This document shows positions 1-10,984 of a stretch of DNA of 64,000 bases, piece by piece. Origin of the DNA: Parasponia andersonii (taxonomy: Eukaryota > Streptophyta > Magnoliopsida > Rosales > Cannabaceae). Positions within the stretch are counted from its first letter, which is position 1. Each line of letters begins with the position of its first letter. The position numbers were made by a program, and so were the translations under genes. The notes under the pieces were generated by a model that saw nothing but the letters and a program-made list of their open reading frames with translations, did not search any database and was not told the origin of the DNA. The stretch covers positions 334,735 to 398,734 of the forward strand of contig JXTB01000252.1 in the NCBI GenBank assembly GCA_002914805.1, written 5' to 3'.

Positions 1-286
1 TGTAGACCAGGGTGTGTGCCTAATTGAGATTGAGAATCATTAGGTATGACTAGAGATAATTTAGTACCAACTATTTATTTATACTATGAACATTTCATCA
101 AAGATAGTTTTCAGATGGAGACATATCTAGAAAACTATACAAAGTATCTCTTGATGAACTTTAGGTTGGTAGGTGTAGATAGTGTACTTGTGTTCAGGTT
201 TTTGAGAGTGTATTTACTAGTTTTGACACTTTTAACTTGATAGGGTTCTTCCTTATTTGGTGTGAACTTAGTAGCATGCATTCCTT

Positions 287-951
287 TCATAATATGATCA
301 GAAACTCTGTATGCTCAAAGAGTAAAAGGTAGGCAATTATCCTATTGAATTGATTTTTTTCAATCATTTTTCTGATGACGGACACCAAAGTTTTGTTAAA
401 GACTTCTATGACTCCATTTCCTTGAGGATAATATCTGGTAGATTTTCTATGGAAGATTTGATATCTCTCCACTAGTGATTCAAAAAGTTGTCCAATAAAG
501 AATGTCCTATTATCAGACAATATTCTTCGAGGTACGTTAAAACGCTAGATGATATTTTCTTACACAAATTAGCTAGCAACTTCTGAAGTGGCCCTTTTGA
601 GAAAAACAGTCTCAGACTGTTTTGTGAGTTTTCTATACCTACCAGAATCCAAATCTTTCTTTTTGAAGGAGGACTGATTGAACTAATAAGATCAATCGAC
701 CAAGTGTGGAATGCCTAAGGTGAAGTGCTACTTCCTATTTTAGCAGTGGGTACATGGATCAAGTTTCTATATTTTTGACAGGCATAATATTTTCGAATGA
801 ATTCTATGGTTTCATTTTCCATCATCGGCCAATAATATTCAATAGTAATCAACTGCTCAAATAAGCGTCTTCCTCCCATATGACTACCACAGTCTCTAGT
901 ATGTATTTCTTTCAAGACCATTTCTATCTCATTGGGTCCTATGCATCTCAA
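287..951 (-). pseudogene. Ty3 integrase remnant (zinc finger plus catalytic core)
   Basis: The piece at 951-715 reads like the integrase H2C2 zinc-binding region: a His pair around IHTRDCGSHMGG, the YYWP motif, then an ACQKY remnant in which one of the two expected Cys residues is replaced by Tyr. The piece at 520-287 reads like the catalytic core downstream part, with SDNRTFF followed by YYPQGNGVIEVFNKTL, close to the family pattern YxPQxNGxxEaxNK. The two pieces are in broken frames and the stretch between them (521-714) contains stops. Integrase would join element cDNA to host DNA; this copy cannot do so. Confidence 0.8.
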
Positions 952-1702
952 GCATTTTCCTTTAAACTATTTTTTGAAAAAGATTATTTTGAACAAAGAA
1001 CTTGTCTGCTTTATGTTTGACAAGAATAGCTTAAGAAGTTTCCTCAGGCAATTAGCCATAAATGATGTAGTCTATGTAGACTCTTCTCTACTCATCTTTT
1101 TCTATAAAAATAAAACTTTCTTTAGGATCAATCACAAGCTGGCATTGCTTACAATTTCTTTGTAGCTTATTAGCTTACCTCTTCAATTCAGGCCAAAAGT
1201 ATACAAGTCGTTTGATTCTTCTAACTAGTATTAATCCATCTAAACCACAAATTTTAGAATGGATTTAATCCAACACTTTTCTTCCAAACATCACAACAAT
1301 GCATTTTGCCAAAATTCTGTTAGAAAATCTCTTAAATACTTGATTGTTGATTAACACAAATGCTTTGATTTCTTCAAGATTTTTGACTATTGAGCTTTCA
1401 AGCTTCTTTTTGATAGATTGAATCTATCTATTTAATTGTTGCACTGATGGAGCTATTTGCTCTGACTTGGTCTCTTAAGGGATTTGAATAAGATGCTTGT
1501 TTGTAAGGCCGATTTTTAACACCAAAGTTGGCAGAGTATTTGCATACTTATTTTGAGATCTGGCGACATGTTTCAATTCTAAGTTTTTGAAGGCATGGAG
1601 CTTTTCTCATATTTCTTCTCGGTATTTGACCAAATTTAATTTCTTAGTAGCAAAATCTCCATTGAGTTCTTTGATGATTAAGTTGGAGTCCCCACAGATT
1701 TT

Positions 1703-1912
1703 TTATTTTGAAATCTTCATTTTCTTAGCCAAATCTAGGTCAGTTGTTAAGGCCTCATATTTAGCATCATTGTTAGTGCAGGAAATAGCTAATTTGATTG
1801 CCTTCTTAAAGATTTCATCTTGATCATTGGACAAAATAATTCTAGCACTTCCTTCATTGTGGATAGAGGCACCATCAAAATAAAGTATCCAACATTCTTC
1901 TTTATCTTCCAC
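1703..1912 (-). pseudogene. Second (extra) RNase H-like domain of the Ty3 element
   Basis: The 69-residue frame carries YFDGASIHNEGSARII near its start and NNDAKYEAL further on. These match the first catalytic Asp strand (FDGAS) and the N-x-A-E-Y-E-A-L helix of type I RNase H, with the expected Glu replaced by Lys in DAKYEAL. It lies between the ordinary RNase H and the integrase, which is where Tat-lineage plant elements carry an additional domain. The downstream part is lost to stops. Confidence 0.7.
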
Positions 1913-1965
1913 GGATGTTATTTCCCCTGACTTATGTTAGTGTACTTAAGAAATTCAACCAAAGC

Positions 1966-3567
1966 TTAGCTTTTACTTGTTTTTGGCTTTTCAATAATGA
2001 CATCAAGTTCACTAAGCGTGAGCATCCACTTAGTATATCGACCAGTGAGAATTCGCTTTTGCAACAAGAGCTTGATTAGATCAAAATTTGTGATCACTTT
2101 GACTTTGTGAGTGACCATGTAGTGTCTAAGTTTTTGCATGGCGTACATCAAAGCAACACAAAGTTTATCTGCGATAGAATAATTCTTCTCCGATCCTTTA
2201 AGTAGGTGGCTTAGATAATAAACTGGTTTCTCTAAGCCTTCATAGTCTTGTGCTATCAATACGCCAATTAATTCGGTAGATTTAATCAAATAAATTAATA
2301 ATTCCTTTTCTAGAGAAAGGGTGATCATAAATCGTGAATCAATAAGTACTTTCTTGATTTCTTTAAAGATACTGTCATGTTCGATATCCTATTTTTATTT
2401 TGTACCTATCTTGCTTAATTGATAAATAGAGTTGATAAAACTAGCCAAAGCTGGAATAAATCTCCTTAAATAAGAAATTTTCCTAATAAATCCCTTCAAT
2501 TCTTTGAGATCTTGTGATAGCTTTATATTCAGTATTACCTTTATCTTGTCTTTATCAATCTTGATTCTATCTTTGTGAGCCACAAAGCCGAGAAATTTTC
2601 CTTCTGTGACTCTAAATGTATATTTTAGCGGATTTATTTTGAGATTATATTTTCTGCATCTTTCAAAAACTCTTCTCAAGTGATCCAAATGTGATTATTT
2701 TTTCTTAGATTTTACCATCAAGTCATCGATGTAGTCTTCCACATAATTATTAATCATCTCATGAAAGATTGTTGTCATTACTCGTTGATAAGTGACTCCA
2801 GCATTTTTCAACTCAAATGGCTTCACAGTGTAGTAGAAATTTCCAAATAAGTTTTTGAAAGCAATTTTCTCCGCATCTTTAAGATCTATCTTAACCTGGT
2901 TATAGCTACTGAACCCATCTATGAACGAGAATATTTCATGATTAGCAGCTACATCGATGGGCATATCTAGATTTGGCTGTAGAAAATTATCTTTTGTGTA
3001 TACTTTGTTTATGTCTCTAAAATCTACATAGATCCTGATTTGTCTATTCTTTTTTCTCATAGGAACTATGTTTGCCATCCATGTTGCATGTATGCATCGC
3101 TTTATGAATCCAATTTCTATCAATTTCTCTATCTTCTTCTTGATTTGAAGTTGAATATGATTGTTGAAATTTTGTGTGGTTGGCTTGACTGCCTTGTAAG
3201 TAGAGTTTACAGGAAGCTTGTGTATAATCAACTTACTACTCAATCCTGACATATCTTTGTAAGTCCATGCAAAAATGTCATGATATTCTTTCATCAATTC
3301 CAAGAGAGTTGCTTCAAATTCTCGACTTAATTTGGTAGATATGAATGTTGATCTCTCTTCTCCTTCTTCTGCTAGATTTATTTTCTTGAGCCCTTCTTGA
3401 GGATTATCGGGTTCATCTTGTAGTTTTTCTAGCATCATAACCAAGTAACGGCTTCTACTCATTCTGATTTTGCGTAAGATAAACTCTTTATGCGCTAGTG
3501 AGGTCATTACTAGCCACGTCATACCTTCATAATTGATAAGTAGTTCTCCTATCAGGTAAAGTAACAT
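1966..3567 (-). pseudogene. Ty3 reverse transcriptase plus RNase H, broken
   Basis: The longest piece (3567-2695) contains the RT core: FIKRCIHATWMANIVPMRKK, VDFRDINKVYTKD, SFIDGFSSYNQV and the catalytic YIDDLMVKSKK at its end. The next frame (2688-2395) continues with HLRRVFERCRKYNLKINPLK and KFLGFVAHKDRI, the thumb region. The last (2328-1966) is the RNase H-like region with EKPVYYLSHLLKGSEKNYS and MQKLRHYM. The catalytic Asp pair is still present, but stops and frameshifts separate the three pieces. RT copies element RNA to DNA; RNase H degrades the RNA strand. Confidence 0.88.
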
Positions 3568-3879
3568 ACAAGATAGAGGATTTTTCTAAGTCCACTGAAT
3601 CGATCTCCATGGCCATGTTATTATAAGATGAATTTGTAACATCAAAGTTGATGTAAAATGGCACTTCTCGTGGTTTTGTTTCATTTGGCACATCAAAGAT
3701 ATCATCAAAGAAAGTAGCCTCTATCTAGAAAACTTCTTGCAGCATAAATAGAGCTTTTGTTGCAGGCACCAAAATTTCTCTTTTGCCTCTTATTGTTTTT
3801 AGGCACTGATGCAGGATAGATAGTACTACTTGGTTATGGTGAATCCATAGTCTTCTGAGCAATAAATGATGAGATATAC

Positions 3880-4232
3880 TCATATCGATCACAAAGAATT
3901 TGGTCGCAGCCTAGATTAATTCAACTAGCAAATCCACATTAACATGTCCTTTTGTAATATAAGAACTTGATGCAAAAGTAACATATAGCATAGACTGCAT
4001 GATTAGCTTACCTTCTAGAATCCTAATTGCTTTGAAGACTTGTCAAGAAATGAGATTAGCTGAGGAGTCATTATTTACCAAGGCTTATTTAAAGGGCATA
4101 CTATTAACTTTGGCTTCAATGTATAACGGTTTATTGCAACTAAAATTCATAACTTGGGCATCTTTCTTTGAGAATGTGATTGTGTCTTCATCTTTTTTGG
4201 AGATTCATCCAACAGTATGGTTAATGGAATAA
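3880..4232 (-). pseudogene. Ty3 aspartic protease remnant
   Basis: Conceptual translation of the minus strand near 4100-4030 gives ALVNNDSSANLISCQVFKA. This matches the retroviral-type protease active-site loop of gypsy elements (LVDxGSSxNLI), with the catalytic Asp apparently replaced by Asn. It lies between gag and RT as expected. The downstream half is poorly preserved and the boundaries are approximate. Confidence 0.6.
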
Positions 4233-4650
4233 CATTGTAGACTGAATTGCTAAGATACTTTGAAGATCCCCTTGTGTAGCTTCTTTACAAGCTTCATCTC
4301 CAAATTCCAATGTGTTAAATAAGTTTTTAAAAATTCGTGACTTCATGAGATTTTCCACTATTATCTTGATCTCTTACTCCTTTGATAACTACTCATTGGT
4401 TGAATTGATAGTAGTGCATATATTCGCTTGTCCTCTTTCATGATTCGGAAAAGAATTATTTTTAACCCTTTATTGCTATTGAGCTTAAATAATTTCTCTC
4501 CTCTGAGCTTTTTCATGATAGATCCTCTGGATAATATAATAGTCTGATATGGTATGGTGCACTCTTTAATGCAACAAATAATACTTAGAGTCTCGCATTG
4601 CTTCTTGTGTTGGCTGTCTGTTGGGCTATAGGCATCTCAGAACTCCATCT

Positions 4651-5800
4651 TTAATCTAAAGTCAAACGAGAGCATTGAGTATCTTTGGGAAGTGGTATTT
4701 CTGGTGGAATGAAAGGATTTCTTCCATCTTGTTGATGTTGACCAGCTGTGGTAGTCTCTTTTTTTCTTTTAGAGGAAGTTGGTCTATTCCAATAGTTAGT
4801 AGCAGTTCCTTTCTCAAATGTTACTTCGATATTGCTTACTCTGAACATTAATTTCGCAAAAGTTAGGCTTGTGTGATTCTCGATATAAACTTTATAGTCA
4901 TCTTGCATTCTGTTAATGCATACCCGAATTAATTCCTATTCAGAGATAATTTCATTGCAGTCAAAAGCTACTTCTTTCTTTGAATCTATTCACATAGAGT
5001 GTAAGTCACTCATTTTCCTTTGTATTATATTTGAAAGACTAGATAAGCCCAATATACGCTCTGCTGTAAAGAATTTTATACAAAATATTGCCACCAATTC
5101 CTTCCAAATGTTGATACCGCTTGTTGCTAAATTGACGAACTATGAGTATGCTCGATCAGTAAAAGATTTTGAAAATTCTCTTAATCTTAATTCATAGTCA
5201 CTGGTGTAAACTCCAAGATCGTCTAGAAAACTAATGACATGTTCCATAGCATTGCCCTTCTTCTTATGAAATTTCTTAAATCTAGGATTAGTGCAATTCT
5301 TTGGATATGATTTGGAAAGAATACTAGCAGGATAAGGAGGTTGATAGTTCACACGGCAACAATCTTATTGGCTTTTTCTACTTTAGTTTGGAACATTTCT
5401 TTCAATTGTTCTTTTGTAATAAAACTTTTCAAAGTTCTATTATTAGTTCCACCTGTAGTTGTGGCAACAAGATTGAGAGGACTTCCTTATATTCATGGTA
5501 AGTCGAGATTCTGATTTTTAGATGCATAAAGATTGTTGTTTTGACTGGGTAAAGCTACAGTAGAAGTTCTTACTCCATTTACTTTTTCTAAATTGGTAAT
5601 CTTTTGGAGCATTTGAGCATGAGATAGTTACATGTCTTTTTGAGATTTCCTCATGGTATCTATTGAGATTGCCAACTCATTCAGGAGAGTAGAGATTTCA
5701 GCAATTGGTGGATTTTTATTACTTAGCTATTTTGAAATAATAAAATGATTTTTCCTTTCTTTTTTTATTTTCTTATATTTTTATTTTTTTTTCCTTTTTT
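4651..5800 (-). pseudogene. Ty3 gag remnant
   Basis: The frame at 5352-5140 contains FLDDLGVYTSDYELRLREFS and KSFTDRAYS, matching the capsid segment common in Tat-type gag (RFL-D-x-G-x-Y and LREFSKSLT-x-R-A-Y). The frame at 4908-4651 (from MQDDYKVYIENH) is the gag C-terminal region, rich in Lys, Thr and Gln. Upstream, at 5700-5360, other minus-strand frames continue the N-terminal part with stops. Gag would form the cytoplasmic particle. Confidence 0.72.
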
Positions 5801-5910
5801 TATTTTCTTTTTTATTTTTCAAATATTTTTTTAGAGACAGAGAGTAGGCAGAGTCACGAGATGACTTTTGAGATCTTGGAAACACTGAAGAAACTTAGTT
5901 TCCCTCAGCT

Positions 5911-5930
5911 ACTCCCCAGTGGAGTTGCCT
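5911..5930 (-). promoter_or_regulatory. Candidate primer-binding site of the Ty3 element
   Basis: Read on the minus strand this segment is AGGCAACTCCACTGGGGAGT, resembling the GGCGACTCyxCTGGGGA primer site found in Tat-type elements just inside the 5' LTR. It lies upstream of gag and about 5 bases from a possible LTR end (TG on the plus strand at 5935). The tRNA partner is not proven. Confidence 0.5.
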
Positions 5931-5934
5931 TTAA

Positions 5935-6267
5935 TGTTCTAAGGGAAAGGTGCATTTTTTCTTCAAACGACAAATTAAGCATAATAATGGTTAAATTTAA
6001 TAAGCTTTGTGGGTCATGGTCTAGCATCACATGTTAGATAATTACGATTATTTAGTTGATTAGATTATTATACTAAAATTTAGATGACAGAAATAAAAAA
6101 GCATTGAATTTAACATGACAGCTGCAAACAAGGGTGGCATCAAATAACTAAACTTGCTAAACAACTCAGAATCACAAGTCTGTAAGTATTTAAAATACTA
6201 AAAATAACGTGGACAATTACAAACAGGGTCGCAATATACAACTCAGCTTGCAAAATAACTCTTCCGC
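5935..6267 (-). repeat. Candidate 5' LTR remnant with an internal 94-bp duplication
   Basis: This AT-rich segment follows the candidate primer site and has plus-strand TG at 5935 and a possible CA near 6267. Inside it a segment at 6113-6167 recurs imperfectly at 6207-6261 (period 94; shared pieces such as GCAAACA-AGGGTGGCA against ACAAACAGGGTCGCA). No second LTR is in the window, so the assignment rests on position only. Confidence 0.35.
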
Positions 6268-6819
6268 ACTAATCTACGTTCATACTAGTAATTTTCATAT
6301 GAGAGGAATTTGTACAATGTTTGTTAAAATTTTTCTAAATACATTATGTTATAATTTTGGTAATGTGTAATGTTTATAATGTTTTATCTTATAGTTAATG
6401 TTATTTAAGTGATGAATTTGATTATATTATCATAGAGTTTTGTCAATTTAGAGATTAACATACACTTGGTTAGTAGAATATGTAATAGAATTTTAGTTAG
6501 TTTAGAGTTTTAATGATTTTTGAGTTGAAACTCATGAATATAGTTAATATAATTATAGTGTGCTTAATTGTTATTAAATTAGAGACAATTATAGCAATTA
6601 GAAGCTTAGTAAATGGATGAAAGTTTGTATGAAATATTAGTATCTTAAATTTGAATATATTTGTATAATTATGTTAATATATTGATATAAAAAATAATTG
6701 AGAAATGGTGGTATATAAGCTTGTATTTAGATTGGTTGTACTGGTGTTTATTTGTAAGAAGAGTCAGTCCATTTATAAAGAAATATTCTATCCAATTTAT
6801 TTTTAAAAATTAAGCTAAT

Positions 6820-9800
6820 ATGGATAAAAATTGGATGACAAAAATAGATTGACAAAATAGTAAGAGGAAGGAGTTGAAGCTTTTTAAAAATTTGCTATTA
6901 AAAGTGGTCTTGATCCGAATATAATGCCTTGTCCCATATATCAAGTGTGGTAACTTGAAAAAAAATTGCACTTAATGCCATACGAGAACATTTATATATG
7001 AATGGGATAGATATGTCTTATACAAAATGGATATGGCACAGGAAAAAAATCACAAAGTGAATATGTTTCTCATGAAAAAGCTCGTATGGAAGATGTGTCT
7101 ATAGATTTGGAAGATGATCATCTAATTGATATAGTTAATGATGCCAAAGAATGTTTTGTTGATTATCTGAAGGAATTCATAATATTGTTAGAAGATGCTG
7201 AATGTCCTGTTTTTCCTAATTCAAAAGTCACAAAATCTTCATTCATATTTAGAATTTTCAATTTAAAAGCTAAAAACAGTTGGAATGACTCTAGTTTATC
7301 TCAATTACTTAAATTTCTAGGAGAAATCTTTCGAGACAATAATAGCATTCATTCCCTTATGTATAATGCAAAAAAATCATTATGTAACTTAGACATGGAG
7401 CACAAAAAGATACATACATATCTAAATGATTGCATCTTGTACCAAAAAGAGTATACTAAAGCTAAAACTTCTCCTAAATGCCAACATTAAAGAAGGAAAG
7501 ACAAAAAGAATAGTAAAAAAGAGAAAGTTGTAATACCAGCTAAAGCCTTTTGGTATATTCCGCCAATACCAAGATTTAAACATTTATTCTAGAATCTTGA
7601 TCAAGTGAAATAATTAATATAGCATGAGAAATGAAGAATAAAAGATGACAAGCTTCGACATTCCGCAGATTCACCACCTTGGAAGAGTTTGAATGAAATT
7701 TGGCCAAAAATTAGAGAAGATCCTAGAAACCTTTATCTTAGTCTTTTGGTGGATGACATTAACCCTTATAATTCATTGAGTTATAGTTATAGTTGGAAAC
7801 TGGACATTCTTGCTATTTACAATCTTCCTTCTTGTTTTGCATGAAAAAGAGATTTACAATATTGATGTTACTAATATTGGGAGATAAACAACTGACAATT
7901 ATATTGATGTTTATTTGGCGCCGATAGTGGATGATTTGAAAAACTTTACAGGATGGGGTTGAATGCTACGATTCCTTTAGAAAGGAGAATTTTACACTAT
8001 GAGCTATTCTATTGTGGATAAAAAACGATTTTCCTTCATATGAAAACTTGTCTAGCATTGTATGAAAGGCTATAAAGTATATCCTATTCGTAGTAAAGAT
8101 ATCTACGCCATAAGATTGAAAAATAGGAGGAAAGAAGCGTATATGGATCATCGATAGTTTTTACATTAAGTAATCCATTTTAAAATGCACAAAGGCATTT
8201 AATAGTAAAAGATAATGGTGTATCCTAAGAACCATTGCGTAGTGAAGTAATTTATGATAAAATTCATAAACTTAATATTCAGTATAGAAAGTAAAATCAT
8301 GATGAGGAACAAATAGACAAATAGAGAAAAAAAGAAAAAAAAAAGGACAAAAGAGAAAAGAGTAAGGGAGAAAAGGAATATAAAAGTTGGAAAAAAAAGT
8401 TGATATTTTTTAAATTAGTGTATTGAAAATTTTTATTGTTGAAACATAATTTGAATGTAATGTATACAGAGAAAAATATTTGTGGTAGTATTATAAAAAC
8501 TCTTCTTAACATCCCTGAAAAAAATGAAAAATGAGATAGACTATCATTTAAATCTTTAAGAAATAGGATTGAAGAAAGAGTTAGCTTCGATAATGGGTGA
8601 TAAAAGAGCATATCTACCTCCATCTTGCTTCAATTTGAATAAGAAAGAGAGACGTAAAATGTGTGAGTGCTTGACAAACGTGAGAGTACCAAAAGGACAT
8701 AAAATATTTATAATTTGGTATCAACGAAGGACTTTAGACTAACTGGACTCAAGTCGCATAAGTATCACACACTAAAGTAACAATTACTCCTAATTACAAT
8801 TCGTTTAGTTTCACAAAAGCATGTAAGATTATGTTTCTTCTTCAATGGAATCTATAAAAAAATAGTGGATGCTTCAAAGTTAGATGCTTTATAAGAAGAA
8901 ATTGTCATTGTCCTATGTTTATTAGAGCAATGCTTTCCTCCTTCCTTATTTGCTATCATGATGCATTTAACAGTGCATTTAGTTAGATAAGTTAAATTGG
9001 GTGGCCTAATTTATATGAGATAGATATATCCATTCAGAAGATTAATAAAAATAATAAAAGGGTATGTGAGAAATTGGAGTATTACATAATTTGCACAGGC
9101 ATCCTTCCCGTATAGGTGGGCACGGCTTACCGACTGCTGGGACTGAGCATTGTACTATGAGATTTATCAGGTGCATTACTTAGTCGGTCTACGTTGGGTA
9201 GGTATGGTTCACATTGGCCATGTGTTTCCTTCTCGTACAGGTAGGCACGACCTACCGACTACCGCGACTTTGTAATGTACTCAAGGGCCCTATAAAGAAA
9301 TGTTTTCTAAGAAAAGTCCATCAAAACGAAAAGTTATAAAAGAAAGAGTACAATGGGAATTTCAATAAAGTTTATGCATGAAACATGTTCACGAGCATGC
9401 ATGATCTTTACTTACTGAGCATTAGCTCATTTAGTTCTTGTGATGCAGGTGAGGACATTTTTGATGTATAGAGTTGCTAGTTGGCTAGTACACTTTCTTG
9501 TCGCTATGATCATACCGATGTAGACGAGCTTGACTTATGAGCGGTGTTTTCTTTGTATTTTGTTATTCTAGTGTGTTGTAAATATTACTATTGATTGAAA
9601 GATAAACTGATAAGGAGTTTTTAATTGTATATTTTGTAAAGACACTTTCAAAAAGTAATGCCACATAGTTTATTTTGTTTTAGAGCTCAAAAAGTTTAAA
9701 TTTGGACCTTTTTTTGCAAAAATTAAAAATATGGTTTATAAAAGAGTAATGCTTCCTAGGTTGACCTACATAGTCATATAGTTAAGCTAGGAGGTGTAAC

Positions 9801-10775
9801 ATACAAAATGGCGATCTCTCCGAAAATAAAGATTGCTAGGGCAGAGACAGTTGGTGTTCCTAAAGCTCGCTACTCTCAAGATAGTGAAAGTAGAGATATA
9901 AGTGATGGCAAATCTATACGTATGGAGGAAAAAGATTTATAACTAGCACATAAGAATACGCTTTAAAATCCATAAGAAGTCCAACAATACATCCGATAAG
10001 TATAACAAAACTTCTCAATTTTAATTAAGTCAAAATTAAAATTTCACTACACTTAACAACATTTTTTTTTCTATTAGAGAGCATATAGAATGGTTGAAAA
10101 GTGAGAATCTAGTGCAAAGAGAGAAGTGGATACAAAGATGAATACCATAAAACTTGTACACTTTGGTTACAAAAAGTAAATTATAATACTAATTAATTAT
10201 TAGTTGATACTGAATTTTAGTATTCTGACCATATGGATAATTATTATTTAGGTGGACATCGAACTAGGCAAGCAAGGTGACAAAGTCCCAGAACAATTGA
10301 AGTGGCTTACTCAAGGTCTGACGAATATGCTCATTTTGCACGAATCTTTCGTCATAAATTGTTATCATTTTAACACTAGCTCATGTGACGACATCAGAGT
10401 TAATCAAAATAGTGGAGTTAGTATTGTTGCTAAAACTATGCAATTTGCTAGTGCTAAAGATAAGAATCCAGTTTATGGTAACATGACTTACTATGGGGTG
10501 ATATATGAAATATAGGAACTTGACTATCGTGTGCTTAGAGTCTCTGTTTTTAAATGTCAATGGGTGGAAAATAATAATAGGATTAAGCTTGATAAATTGG
10601 GATTTATTTTAGTTGATCTTCATAGAGTTATATATAAAGATGATCCTTTTATTATGGTAAATCAAGCAAGACAAGTATTTTATGTTGATGACCTAATACA
10701 AAAAAAGTAGTCTACTATGCTTATATATAAACCACGAAATGCCACCATTAATGACGACTTACTTGATTATGACTA
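6820..10775 (+). pseudogene. CACTA transposase (TNP2-like), copy 1, broken
   Basis: The start reads MDKNWMTKID, like the transposase-associated domain, followed at about 6900 by LDPNIMPCPIYQVW. The open piece at 7086-7490 has LLEDAECPVFPNSKVTKSS, FNLKAKNSWNDSS and KKSLCNLDMEHKKIH, the N-terminus of the Transposase_21 family. Near 7755 SLLVDDINPYNSLS retains the Asp expected in the S-x-D-G-x-N-P motif, but its Gly is Asp. Near 8435 the expected D-V-M-H-x-E-K-N reads NVMYTEKN, so a likely catalytic Asp is lost. DUF4218-like sequence lies at 8810-9075, is interrupted, and resumes at about 9830. A DUF4216-like piece (YYGVIYEI, then ELDYRVLRVSVFKCQWVENN) lies at 10480-10580. Confidence 0.82.
9085..9801. 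mobile_element. LTR-like insertion inside CACTA copy 1
   Basis: Sequence unrelated to the transposase interrupts its DUF4218-like region. The right edge reads GGAGGTGTAACA, similar to the GGGGTGTTACA ends of plant Ty3 chromovirus LTRs, and ACTGAGCATTAGCTCATT at about 9415 followed by GCAGGTGAGGACA at about 9446 also resembles those LTRs. There are two imperfect copies of a 60-base unit 125 bp apart (TATAGGTGGGCACGGCTTACC at about 9111 against TACAGGTAGGCACGACCTACC at 9236). No clear TG start or target duplication was found, and about 60 bp of transposase sequence seems to be missing, so this is a partial or deleted solo LTR at best. Confidence 0.5.
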
Positions 10776-10984
10776 ATTTACAAACCTCGAAATTATAAGT
10801 ATAGAGTTTGAAGAAAGGGACACAATAGATATTAAGGGCATATACTCTCAATGACATTGATGATATTAAGATAAATATTTAATAATATAATTATGAGTAT
10901 CAATTTTATTCAATAGATAAATATTTGATGATATATATGTGAGTATTAATTTTATTCTGTTTATCTTGTTCTCTATTTCTAACT

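Larger units (their letters stand above)
1..6267 (-). mobile_element. Degenerate Ty3/gypsy retrotransposon, Tat-like
   Basis: On the minus strand the order is primer-site-like sequence, gag, protease, reverse transcriptase, RNase H, a second RNase H-like domain and integrase, which is the Ty3/gypsy order. An extra RNase H between the usual one and the integrase is known from the plant Tat/Ogre lineage, so I assign it there. The reading frames are broken by many stops and frameshifts, so the copy cannot be active. The 3' LTR would lie left of base 1. Bases 1-286 probably hold the integrase tail, but I see no clear motif there. The right boundary at 6267 is a guess from a terminal CA. Confidence 0.8.

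Noticed and set aside
6267..6272. CACTA string as left end of CACTA copy 1
   Set aside because: The bases after it (ATCTACG) do not match the right-end terminus CACTACTATAGG and no subterminal repeats follow.
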